The notes below the pieces were generated by a model, which worked only from the letters and a program-made list of their open reading frames with translations, did not search any database and was not told the origin of the DNA. 64,000 nucleotides of DNA from Paractinoplanes deccanensis (lineage in GTDB: Bacteria > Actinomycetota > Actinomycetes > Mycobacteriales > Micromonosporaceae), in the NCBI RefSeq assembly GCF_016862115.1, contig NZ_BOMI01000123.1, positions 21,502 through 85,501 on the forward strand. Direction: 5' to 3'. Position 1 is the first letter of the stretch; every line of letters begins with the position of its first letter. The position numbers and the translations under genes are program-made. Positions 25,567-33,541 of this stretch are shown piece by piece.

Positions 25567-26016
25567 CTATTCCTCCCGGTCGCCGCTGAGGGCCGCCACG
25601 CAGCCGGCCAGATCGGCGAGCAGGCGCCGCTTCTCGGCCGCCGACAACGCGGCGGTCATCCGCCCCTCCACGGCCGCGACGATGCCGCTCGCCTGGGCGA
25701 GAATCTCGCGCCCGGCCTGCGTCAGCTGTGTCGGCAGGGCCCGGCCCTGCGGAGCCGCCGCGGCCCGTTCCAGCAGCCCGCGCTCCTCCAGCCCCAGCAG
25801 GACGGCGTGCATCGACTGCCGCGTCACGAAGGTGCCCCGCGCCAACTCGGCCGCGGACAGGCCGGGCCGTTGCCCGAGCAGTTCGAGGCACGAGTACTGC
25901 GACACCGACAGCCCCAGCGGCCGCAGCCCCGCGTCCATGGCCGTGCGCAGCGCGACCGCCGCCTGCTTTAACGCGTAGCCCACCGACAGGTCGAGGTCGC
26001 CCACTCCTTGCGTCAT
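25567..26016 (-). CDS. MarR-family transcriptional regulator
   Basis: 149 residues with the winged-helix fold: SVSQYSCLELLGQRPGLSAAEL (about 37-58) and recognition helix with TRQSMHAVLLGLEERGLLER. ATG at 26016. Divergent from a VOC-fold gene whose promoter region is filled with TGTCAG-type palindromes, one of them overlapping this gene's start codon, so it very likely represses both itself and that gene. Inducer unknown, perhaps a reactive or aromatic compound. Confidence 0.9.
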   Translation of the reverse strand: MTQGVGDLDLSVGYALKQAAVALRTAMDAGLRPLGLSVSQYSCLELLGQRPGLSAAELARGTFVTRQSMHAVLLGLEERGLLERAAAAPQGRALPTQLTQAGREILAQASGIVAAVEGRMTAALSAAEKRRLLADLAGCVAALSGDREE

Positions 26017-26058
26017 GTCAGCATCCTGACATAGTGTGGCTATGTCAGGACCCTGACA
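26016..26058. promoter_or_regulatory. Stacked MarR operators
   Basis: Three interlocking inverted repeats: TGTCAG-N4-CTGACA (26016-26031), CCTGACATAG-N5-CTATGTCAGG (26025-26049) and TGTCAGGACCCTGACA (26043-26058). They fill the short space between the divergent starts. Confidence 0.8.
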
Positions 26059-26080
26059 TAGCCACGTAAGGAGAACTCCC

Positions 26081-26452
26081 ATGCCGGTCACCGGACCCGA
26101 CTTCCTCGCCCTGCAGGTGCGCGACCTCGACGCCGCCGCCGACTTCTACGAGAAGCGCCTCGGCCTGCGCCGCGCCCCGGTCAGCCCGCCGCACGCCGTC
26201 GTCTTCGCCACCACCCCCATCGCCTTCGCCGTGCGCGAGCCCCAGCCCGGCGTCGACCTCGACGCCGCCACCCCACACCCCGGCACCGGCGTCGCCCTGT
26301 GGCTGCACGCCGACGACGCCCAGTCCCTGCACGACAACCTCGCCGCCACCGGCGTGCCGATCGTCGCCGCCCCCATCGACGGCCCGTTCGGCCGCACCTT
26401 CACCTTCCGCGACCCCGACGGCTACGCCATCACCATCCACGACAAGGCATAG
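26081..26452 (+). CDS. VOC/glyoxalase-fold protein
   Basis: 123 residues, one vicinal-oxygen-chelate module pair: FLALQVRDLDAAADFYEKRLGL at the N-terminus and FGRTFTFRDPDGYAITIHD at the C-terminus. The metal ligand positions of true glyoxalase I are not all obvious, so it may be a small-molecule binding or resistance protein. AAGGAG precedes the ATG at 26081. Controlled with the divergent MarR gene. Confidence 0.88.
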   Translation: MPVTGPDFLALQVRDLDAAADFYEKRLGLRRAPVSPPHAVVFATTPIAFAVREPQPGVDLDAATPHPGTGVALWLHADDAQSLHDNLAATGVPIVAAPIDGPFGRTFTFRDPDGYAITIHDKA

Positions 26453-26639
26453 GGCGCCGCCTCCAGCAACCGGGCCCAGGGACGGCGGACCCCACCCTGG
26501 CGCCCGTCCTCAACCTTCCGGCCAGCGCGCCCCGGCCCTCCCCACGTCCGGACACGAACCAGCCCGCCTCCGGCCACCCGCTCCCAAACCCAGACGCAGA
26601 AACGAGCGCGCATCTCCGGCCCCGCCGCACACCCAAACC

Positions 26640-27020
26640 AGCGCACGTCCGCGACCCGCCGCCACACCGGGCCAGCGCGCTCCCCCGCCCCGCCGCCACA
26701 CCCGGCCAGCGCACATCCCCGACCCGCCGCCACACCGGGCCAGCGCACCTCCGCGACCCGCCGTCACACCGGGCCAGCGCGCATCCCTCGCCCCGCCGCC
26801 ACACCGGGCCAGCGCACATCCCCGACCCGCCGCCACACCCGGCCAGCGCACATCCCCGACCCGCCGCCACACCGGGCCAGCGGGCATCCCCCGGCCCGCC
26901 GCCAAATCCGGGCCAACGGAACCTCCCCGGACCCACCGCCACCCCGACCAACGCGCCTCCCCGAACCCACCGCCACACCCCCACCAACGGGCCTTCCCCA
27001 CCCGCCGCCACACACGGACA
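26640..27020. repeat. 34-35-bp minisatellite, about 11 units
   Basis: Units share ACCCGCCGCCACACCGGGCC followed by AGCGCACATCC. The first eight are well conserved, later ones diverge. Unit lengths vary between 34 and 37 bp, so no reading frame is kept. There are no spacers, which excludes a CRISPR array. Confidence 0.85.
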
Positions 27021-27284
27021 CAGAGCCAGTGCACCTCTTGTCACCCGCCCGCCATCCGGACACAGAACCAGCGCTTCCTCCACGGACCCGCCTCCACATC
27101 CGGACATAGCGTCGGTGCGCCCTTCCCTTCACCCCGCCTTCCACATCCCGCGCGCCGCGTCGGCGAACTTCGGGCACCCACTGGAGGACGTCGACCGAGG
27201 CCCGCCGATCCAGCGCGTTCGAGGAGAACGGCGATCGCGGTTGCGGATTGCAGGTCGGATGGGGGTACTGATAGCGCCAGGTCT

Positions 27285-27670
27285 GCACCTCGCCCGCACG
27301 ACACGGGGCCCAGTTAGGGCGCGGCGGCTCGCCAGGGAGTCACCAGTGCGTTCCGCGGCGGATCAGCGCGAACTCCCTGGCCGTCGTGGACACGGCTCAC
27401 AAGCCCGCTGCGGGCACCGCGCCCGCGCCGCACCCGCACGACAAGGCGCCCGGATCAAGCGCGCCGCCCGCACGACAAGGCGCCCGGATCAAGCGCGCCG
27501 CCCGCACGACAAGGCGCCCGGACCAAGCGCGCCGGCTCTCCAGGTAAGCCTCGATACGTTCCGCGACGACTGGGCAGCCCAACCCGAACCCCTGGCCGCC
27601 GTGAACACAGGTCACACGTTGGCTGAGAGCGCCACACCTGCGCCCCGCCCGCACGACAAAGGCGCCCGAC
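27285..27670. repeat. Tandem copies of the EAL gene 3' end, with a 34-bp triplication
   Basis: Copies of the last codons, stop and about 60 bp of trailing sequence of the gene ending at 27671 recur at about 27285-27400 and 27500-27640. In the second copy the minus strand still encodes AERIEAYLESRRA, against AERIEAYLESHRA at the real end. Between them a 34-bp unit, CGCACGACAAGGCGCCCGGA plus TCAAGCGCGCCGCC, is repeated three times from about 27435 to 27535. Confidence 0.8.
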
Positions 27671-30310
27671 TCAGGCGCGGTGGCTCTCCAGATAGGCCTC
27701 GATGCGTTCCGCGGGGGCGGGGCGCCCCAGCGCGAACCCCTGGCCGTAGAGGCAGCCGGCCTGGGCGGCGCGATCGATCTGCTCGGGTGCTTCCAGGCCC
27801 TTGGCGACGATCTCCAGGCCGAGGCGGCGGCCGAGGCTCACCACGACGTCGATGACCGCGGGGCCGCTGCCGGGGGTGGCTTCGGGCGCGGTGTTGGTGA
27901 GGGAGGCGTCGAGCTTGAGCATGTCGACCGGGAGCCGGCGCAGGTGGGACAGGGACGCCTGGCCGGCGCCGAAGTCGTCGAGCGCGGCTCGTACGCCCAG
28001 CTTGCGCAGGCCGGAGAGCGACGCCACGATCGCCGGGACGTCCTCAGCGATCCATGTCTCGGCGACCTCGATGACCAGGCGCTCGGGCGTGATGCCGTAG
28101 CGGCGCAGGGTGGCGGCGACCCGGTCGGGGAAGCGGGCCGTCAGTAGCTCGCGCGGGGCCACGTTGATGGAGAGCCAGAAGCCGTTGTCTCCGGTCGACC
28201 ACGCTGACAGGTGTTTGCAGGCCGTGTCGAGGACCCATTCGTCGAGATCGGCGGCGATGCCCACGGCCCGGGCGATCGGGAGGAGCTCGTTCGGCATGAT
28301 GGTGCCGAGGGTGGGGTGGCGCCAGCGCAGCAGGGCCTCGACGCCGGCCGGCTGGTCGTCGCGCAGGCCCACGACGGGCTGGAAGACCAGGTCGAGCTCG
28401 CCTCGCTCGACCGCGCCGAGCACCTCGCGCTCCAGGTCCATCCGGCGGTTGAGCTTCATCTCGACGTCGGGGTCGTACCACTCCACGCGGTCGAGGCCCA
28501 GCTGACGGGCGCGCTTGCGGGCCAGGTCGGCGTGGCGCAGCACCTCGTCGGAGTCGGCGCCACCGGCCAGCTCGGCCAGGCCGATGCTGGTGTGCACCTC
28601 GACGACCGCGCCGGGCAGTTGGTGGGGCTCGGCCAGGACGGTCGCGATGCGGGTGGCGAGCGCGTAGGCCAGCACCGCGCCGTCGGCGGTGAGCACCGCG
28701 AACTCGTCGCCGCCGAGCCGGGCGGGCACGTCGTCGTCACCGAGGAGCGCGCGCAGGCGGCGGCCCACCTCGATGAGGACCGCGTCGCCGGTCTCGCGGC
28801 CGCGCGCGTCGTTGATCTCGCCGAGGCCGTGCAGGTCGATCACGAGCAGCGTGCCCTGCCGGCCCGCGCGGCGCCGGTATGCCAGCAGGTCACGCATGAG
28901 CGCCCGCCGGTTCGCGAGCCCGGTGAGCTGATCGGTGTACGACAGCTTGTGCAGCGCCCGCTCGAGGTGACGCCGCTCGCCGATGTCGCGCACGTGCACG
29001 ACGAGGGCCGCCACCTCGGGCACCGACCGCTGGTCGGCGATGGTCGACTCGGTGTCGCGCCACAGCTCGGCGCCGTCTCGCAGGCGGGCGGTGACCAGCG
29101 CGGGCGGGCCGTCGGCGTGCTCGCCGGCCAGCACCGAGTCGATCACCTCCTGGGCGTCCGCCACGTCGTCGGGGTGGATCAGGTCGCGGAACGCCTTGCC
29201 CACCACCTCGTCGTCGGAGAGGCCGAACAGGCGGGACGCGGCCGGCGACTGCCAGCGGATGCGCAGCTGTTCGTCGAGCACGAGGGTGAGGTCGGTGGCG
29301 CCGGCCACCAGCGAGCGGAAGTGCGCCTCGGCGGTCTGGAGCTGTCCCGCGTATTTGCGGATGTCGCGGACCACGAGCAGCTCGCGCAGCACGAGCACGG
29401 CGACCATCGCGATGCCGAGGATGATGCTGGTCGGGTCGAAGCTGCGGACCTCGACGAGATGCCAGATCGCCGCGATCACGCCGACCGCGGCCGGGACGGC
29501 GAGCAGCGGGTAGCTCGCCAGGTATTGGTCGGGGTTGCGCGGTTCGAGCGGCGGCAGCGGCAGGTCGCGGCGGGAGCCGCCGTCGGCCGTCAGCGCGAGC
29601 CCGGCCACCAGCGGCACGCCGATCAGGGCCAGCGCGGCCGTGTCGCCGCGGCCCAGGGTGACCAGCGTGGCGACGGCGGACAGCCCGATGAGCACGGTGA
29701 TCGCCCCGGCGCCGCAGCGGATGGCGGGACGCCGGTGCGGCGTGCCGCGCAGCACCGAGACCAGCACGATCGCGATGCCCGTGGCGGTGATGAGCGTGAC
29801 CGGCAGGGTGGCCGCGTGCGCGTCCTTGACCGGCGGGATGAGATATCCGGCGAAGGCGATGCTGACGCCGAGGCCGAGCCCGTCGAAGGCGCGCCGGCTG
29901 TGCAGCGCCCAGCCGCGCCCGGCGCCGGGGAGCAGCAGGGTGCCGACGGAGTAGCACGCCGCGGCCACACCTAGCCCGGCCGTCGCCCACACTCCCGCCC
30001 CCGGCGGCGGCCAGGCGGGCACGATCGCCGTGAGGGCCGTCGCGAGGCCGCCCATGCCGACGAAGCCCGCACCGCGGCACGCCACGAACGTGCCGTCGGC
30101 GTGGTGGATCGCCAGGGCGGCGCGGACGAGGACCGCGGCGGCGACGAGCCCGTAGCCGCCGACCGCCACGGCCAGCGCGACCCGGCCCGGGACAAGCCCG
30201 GTCGCACCGGCCAGCAGAATGATCATGGCGAGGGCCGCGGGCACACCGAGCACCATCACCCGGCGATGAGACAACCGGGTGGCAGGTGCGGTGGGGGGCG
30301 GCACTGCCAA
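27671..30310 (-). CDS. Membrane PAS-GGDEF-EAL protein with altered EAL catalytic site
   Basis: 879 residues: about nine hydrophobic segments (18-310), PAS domain (about 325-440), GGDEF domain (about 455-610, GGDEF at 533-537) and EAL domain (about 620-875, EAL at 658-660, DDF at 778-780). Two deviations stand out. The conserved AEG(V/I)E motif reads AKGLE, with K837 (codon AAG) in place of the glutamate that is catalytic in active EAL enzymes; and the loop after DDFGAG reads QASL instead of YSSL. The GGDEF domain also has IDLHGLGEIND in place of DxDxFKxIND. It may be a c-di-GMP receptor or one-way enzyme. The TTG start at 30310 follows AGAGGA; GTG 30304 is an alternative. Confidence 0.9.
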   Translation of the reverse strand: MAVPPPTAPATRLSHRRVMVLGVPAALAMIILLAGATGLVPGRVALAVAVGGYGLVAAAVLVRAALAIHHADGTFVACRGAGFVGMGGLATALTAIVPAWPPPGAGVWATAGLGVAAACYSVGTLLLPGAGRGWALHSRRAFDGLGLGVSIAFAGYLIPPVKDAHAATLPVTLITATGIAIVLVSVLRGTPHRRPAIRCGAGAITVLIGLSAVATLVTLGRGDTAALALIGVPLVAGLALTADGGSRRDLPLPPLEPRNPDQYLASYPLLAVPAAVGVIAAIWHLVEVRSFDPTSIILGIAMVAVLVLRELLVVRDIRKYAGQLQTAEAHFRSLVAGATDLTLVLDEQLRIRWQSPAASRLFGLSDDEVVGKAFRDLIHPDDVADAQEVIDSVLAGEHADGPPALVTARLRDGAELWRDTESTIADQRSVPEVAALVVHVRDIGERRHLERALHKLSYTDQLTGLANRRALMRDLLAYRRRAGRQGTLLVIDLHGLGEINDARGRETGDAVLIEVGRRLRALLGDDDVPARLGGDEFAVLTADGAVLAYALATRIATVLAEPHQLPGAVVEVHTSIGLAELAGGADSDEVLRHADLARKRARQLGLDRVEWYDPDVEMKLNRRMDLEREVLGAVERGELDLVFQPVVGLRDDQPAGVEALLRWRHPTLGTIMPNELLPIARAVGIAADLDEWVLDTACKHLSAWSTGDNGFWLSINVAPRELLTARFPDRVAATLRRYGITPERLVIEVAETWIAEDVPAIVASLSGLRKLGVRAALDDFGAGQASLSHLRRLPVDMLKLDASLTNTAPEATPGSGPAVIDVVVSLGRRLGLEIVAKGLEAPEQIDRAAQAGCLYGQGFALGRPAPAERIEAYLESHRA

Positions 30311-30440
30311 ATCGACGATCCTCTGTGATTCTCGCCGGGTGGGGGTGGTCGGGGCGTTGCACCGGTTAAACGACGCGTCCCTCGAACAGGTTACGGCCGA
30401 GTGAACCAGGCGCGCACGCCCAGATCGTCTGCTATGGACA

Positions 30441-30716
30441 TCAGCCCCCGGCGACCGACGGCAGCACCTGGATCTCGGAGCTCGCGGTCACCGGGGTCTC
30501 GAGCCCCGCGGTGCGACGGCTGTCCTCACCGTCCACGTAGACATTGACGTAGCGCCGCACCGCGCCCTGCTCGTCGCGGATGCGCCGGGCGAGCCGGGGC
30601 CATCGCTCGTCGACCTCGGCGAACACGGCCGCCAGCGTGCCCGACGCGGTGATCTCCAGCCGGGACGCGCCACCCGCCTCGGCGCGCAGCACGCCCGGCA
30701 CGAGGATGACCGGCAT
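30441..30716 (-). CDS. MoaD/ThiS-family ubiquitin-like sulfur carrier
   Basis: 91 residues ending in the diglycine PSVAGG, the tail that is adenylated and thiocarboxylated in sulfur-carrier proteins. The beta-grasp pattern is visible: VILVPGVLRAEAGG, the helix TLAAVFAEVDERWPRLARRI, VRRYVNVYVDGED and the strand SEIQVLPSVAGG. Its ATG overlaps the stop of the beta-propeller gene by one nucleotide, so the two are translated together. No thiamine or molybdopterin genes are nearby, so the sulfur acceptor pathway is unknown. Confidence 0.85.
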   Translation of the reverse strand: MPVILVPGVLRAEAGGASRLEITASGTLAAVFAEVDERWPRLARRIRDEQGAVRRYVNVYVDGEDSRRTAGLETPVTASSEIQVLPSVAGG

Positions 30717-31789
30717 CAGACCGACACCGCCCGCACGGAAAGGACGTCGGGCAGGTGGGCGGCGACCATGGTCCACGTCTCGCCCTCGTCGTGACTCGCG
30801 AAGACCTCGCCGGCCCGGGTGCCGAAGTAGACGCCGGCCGGGCTGCCGTCGTCGGCGCACATCGCGTCGCGCAGCACCACGGGGTAGTAAGGCCCGTCGG
30901 GCAGCCCCGTCTCCTGTGCCTCCCACTTGTCGCCGCCGTCGGTCGAGCGGAAGACGCGGCAGCGCAGCTCGGTGGGATGCCGCTGGGAGTCGGCGGTCAG
31001 CGGGAAGTTCCAGATCACGCCGGGCCGGGAGGGATGGGCCACCATCGGGAAGCCGAAGTCGCTGGGGAGCGTGTCGGCGATCGACTGCCACGAGTCGCCG
31101 CCGTCGGTGGAGCGGTAGACACCGTGATGATTTTGCGCGTAGAGCCGGTCGGGGTCGGCGCCGTCGCGGGCCACCCGGTGCACGCACTGGCCGAACTCGG
31201 GCCAGGGGTCGGGCATGAAATACGCCTTGATGCCCTTGTTGGCGGGCGCCCAGGTCTCGCCGCCGTCGGAGGTGCGGTAGACGCCGCCGGTGGACATGGC
31301 CACGAGCACGCGGGCGGGGTCGGTGGGGTGCGGCAGGATCGTGTGGATGGCCTGCCCGCCGAAGCCGGCGCCCCACTCGGTGCGGTGGGGGTGGTCCCAC
31401 AGGCCGCGCACGAGCTCGAAGGAGCGGCCGCCGTCGGTGGAGCGGAAGAGCGCGGACGGCTGGGAGCCCGCGTAGATCACGCCGGGCTCGCCGGCGACGA
31501 TCTGCCAGATGCGCTCGACGGAGACGCCGGTGTCGGCGGGGAAGGCGATGGGTGCGGAGTCGGGCTCTGCCCAGGTCTCGCCCAGGTCGTCGCTCACCGC
31601 GACGCTCGGCCCGAAATGTGAGTTGTCCACCGCGGCGAGAAGCCGCGGCCGGGAACCCCGGTTGTCCACGCCGATCGTGTAGATCGCCGTGCCGGAGAAC
31701 TGTGCCGGTCCCACTTGCCAGGTCCGGCGGTCGTCGCTGGTGGCCAGGAACAGCCCTTTCTGCGTTCCGATCGCGAGCAGCGTTGTCAT
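30716..31789 (-). CDS. BNR/sialidase-like beta-propeller protein
   Basis: 357 residues with repeated Asp-box motifs: SDDLGETW, STDGGRSF, TSDGGETW, STDGGDSW, STDGGDKW and SHDEGETW, spaced as blades of a six- or seven-bladed propeller. No signal peptide, so it is cytosolic, and the catalytic Tyr/Glu pair and arginine triad of true sialidases are not evident. Function is unknown. Coupled to the sulfur-carrier gene that follows; ATG at 31789. Confidence 0.85.
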   Translation of the reverse strand: MTTLLAIGTQKGLFLATSDDRRTWQVGPAQFSGTAIYTIGVDNRGSRPRLLAAVDNSHFGPSVAVSDDLGETWAEPDSAPIAFPADTGVSVERIWQIVAGEPGVIYAGSQPSALFRSTDGGRSFELVRGLWDHPHRTEWGAGFGGQAIHTILPHPTDPARVLVAMSTGGVYRTSDGGETWAPANKGIKAYFMPDPWPEFGQCVHRVARDGADPDRLYAQNHHGVYRSTDGGDSWQSIADTLPSDFGFPMVAHPSRPGVIWNFPLTADSQRHPTELRCRVFRSTDGGDKWEAQETGLPDGPYYPVVLRDAMCADDGSPAGVYFGTRAGEVFASHDEGETWTMVAAHLPDVLSVRAVSV

Positions 31790-31853
31790 GCCGATGAGTA
31801 TGCGCCGAGGGTCCGACATAAATGGCGCACAAGGCGGGTGGGAGAATGAACGG

Positions 31854-32267
31854 GTGAGCTCTAAGCCCCTTCTCCGCGTCCGCAAGACCGGCGCACTGCT
31901 GGTCGCGGCCGTGCTGGCGTTCCTCGGCGCCATCCCGTTCGCCGGCGCCCGGTGGGAGCTCACCCCGATCCTGCTGATCCCCGTCGTCTTCTTCGTCTGG
32001 GCGTGGCGGGCCGGCACCGATGTCTACGAGGACGAGCTGCGCGTCAAGGCGCTCGTGGGCAGCACCCGGGTGCCGTGGCCGCGGATCGCCGAGCTGGCGC
32101 CCGACGAGCGCGGCCAGGTCTCCGCCCTGCTCGACAACGGCAACGTCATCAAGCTGACCGCCGTGACCACCCACAACCTGCCGAACGTGCTCGCCGCGGG
32201 CAAGCAGAAGATCTCCGCCGACGGCCAGGAGATCACCGGCGACGAGGAGATCAAGGACGCCGACTGA
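31854..32267 (+). CDS. PH-domain (bPH-type) small membrane protein
   Basis: 137 residues. Two hydrophobic segments (about 10-27 and 33-50) are followed by a short beta-rich domain (DVYEDELRVKALVGSTRVPWPRI), the pattern of bacterial PH-like proteins. The GTG at 31854 is preceded by GGGAGA. Divergent from the beta-propeller gene; followed 48 bp later by the sugar dehydrogenase gene. Confidence 0.8.
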   Translation: MSSKPLLRVRKTGALLVAAVLAFLGAIPFAGARWELTPILLIPVVFFVWAWRAGTDVYEDELRVKALVGSTRVPWPRIAELAPDERGQVSALLDNGNVIKLTAVTTHNLPNVLAAGKQKISADGQEITGDEEIKDAD

Positions 32268-32315
32268 CTCAGGTTGCGCCGCTACCCTGGGGTGCGTCGA
32301 GATCGAGGAGGTCGA

Positions 32316-33494
32316 GTGATCGTGCGTTCCCGCCGAGGCCGGGCCGGCGCCGCCGCGCTGGTCGCCGTGCTCGCGCTCACCGCGGGGTGCAGCTTCGGGC
32401 CGCCCGATCCCGATCAGCAGGGCGCCCCGCCCAACCTGCCCAAGCCCTCGGCCGCCGTGCCGTCCGGCGAGGCCGGCGAGCCCGAGGGCGGCACCCAGGA
32501 GGTCGCCATCACGGTGCTGGCCAGGGCGCTCGACGTCCCGTGGGGCATGGCCTTCCTGCCCGACGGCGCGGCGCTGGTCACCGAGCGCGACACCGGCCGC
32601 ATCCTCGAGATCGGTCCCGACTCCAACGCGGACGGCCTGACCATCACCGAGGCGCAGCGCCTCGCCGAGGTGCAGGCGTCGGGCGACGGCGGCCTGCTCG
32701 GCATCGCGGTGTCGCCGAAGTACGAGAGCGACAAGACCGTCTACGTCTACTACTCGACGGCCAAGGACAACCGGATCGGCAAGCTCACCCTCGGCGGCAA
32801 GCTCACCCCGATCCTCACCGGCATCCCGCGCTCCGTCGACGCCAACGGCGGCGCGCTCGCCTTCGGCCCCGACAATTTCCTGTACGCGGGGACGGGCGAC
32901 GGCACGAGCGCTGGCACGCTCGCGCAGGACCCGAAGAGCCTCGGCGGCAAGATCCTGCGCATGACCACCGCCGGCAAGCCCGCACCGGGCAACCCGGTGG
33001 CGACCTCGCTCGTCTGGTCCTCCGGTCACCACAACGTCCAGGGCATCACCTGGGACAAGACCAAGAGGATGTACGCGACGGAGACCGGCCAGAAGAAGTC
33101 CGGCGAGCTCAACGTGATCGTCAAGGGCAAGAACTACGGCTGGCCCAAGGCCGACGGCGCGGCGACCGACCCGAAGCTGACCAACCCGATGGTCAGCTGG
33201 CCGATCGCCGAGTCCTCCTGCTCCGGCGTGGCCGCGCTGGAGCAGACAGTGGCCACGGCCTGCCTGGCCGGCAAGCGGGTCTACCTGCTGAGCGTCACCG
33301 GCAACGGCACCGTGCTCGGCACCCCGCAGTCGGTGCTCACCGACGAGTACGGCCGGCTGCGCGGCATCGTCGCCGCCCCCGACGGCTCGCTCTGGGTGAG
33401 CACGTCCAACCGGGAGGACGACGGCAATCCCGCGACCGACGACGACCGCATCATTCGGCTGGTCTTCTCCGATGGTGGCGCCGGCCGCAGTTGA
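32316..33494 (+). CDS. PQQ-dependent sugar dehydrogenase-type lipoprotein
   Basis: 392 residues, secreted and lipid-anchored: signal peptide with lipobox ALTAGC. The six-bladed soluble glucose dehydrogenase/GSDH fold is shown by LDVPWGMAFLPDGAALVTERD, SGDGGLLGIAVSPKY, SLGGKILRMT, WSSGHHNVQGITWD (family RNPQG-like segment) and GELNVIVKGKNYGWP. The cofactor and substrate (aldose) follow from the family only. GTG start at 32316 with GAGGAGG. Confidence 0.88.
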   Translation: MIVRSRRGRAGAAALVAVLALTAGCSFGPPDPDQQGAPPNLPKPSAAVPSGEAGEPEGGTQEVAITVLARALDVPWGMAFLPDGAALVTERDTGRILEIGPDSNADGLTITEAQRLAEVQASGDGGLLGIAVSPKYESDKTVYVYYSTAKDNRIGKLTLGGKLTPILTGIPRSVDANGGALAFGPDNFLYAGTGDGTSAGTLAQDPKSLGGKILRMTTAGKPAPGNPVATSLVWSSGHHNVQGITWDKTKRMYATETGQKKSGELNVIVKGKNYGWPKADGAATDPKLTNPMVSWPIAESSCSGVAALEQTVATACLAGKRVYLLSVTGNGTVLGTPQSVLTDEYGRLRGIVAAPDGSLWVSTSNREDDGNPATDDDRIIRLVFSDGGAGRS

Positions 33495-33541
33495 CCGGTG
33501 ACACGGTTTGACGGGAAGCGGGTGGGGGCAGGGAGCCGACG

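Larger units (their letters stand above)
26453..27670. other. 1.2-kb gene-free convergent region filled with repeats
   Basis: Between the 3' ends of the VOC gene and the PAS-GGDEF-EAL gene. It holds a 34-35-bp minisatellite (about 26640-27020) and tandem copies of the 3' end of the downstream EAL gene (27285-27670). All long frames here are repeat-driven, shift between units and show no codon bias or ribosome-binding sites. Confidence 0.7.

Noticed and set aside
26422..27107. Gly/Trp/Arg-rich minus-strand frames in the 34-bp array
   Set aside because: Repeat-driven, overlapping in all frames, with no conserved domain.
27435..27535. 34-bp direct repeats reminiscent of a CRISPR array
   Set aside because: Units are contiguous with no spacers and no cas gene is near; they are tandem repeats.
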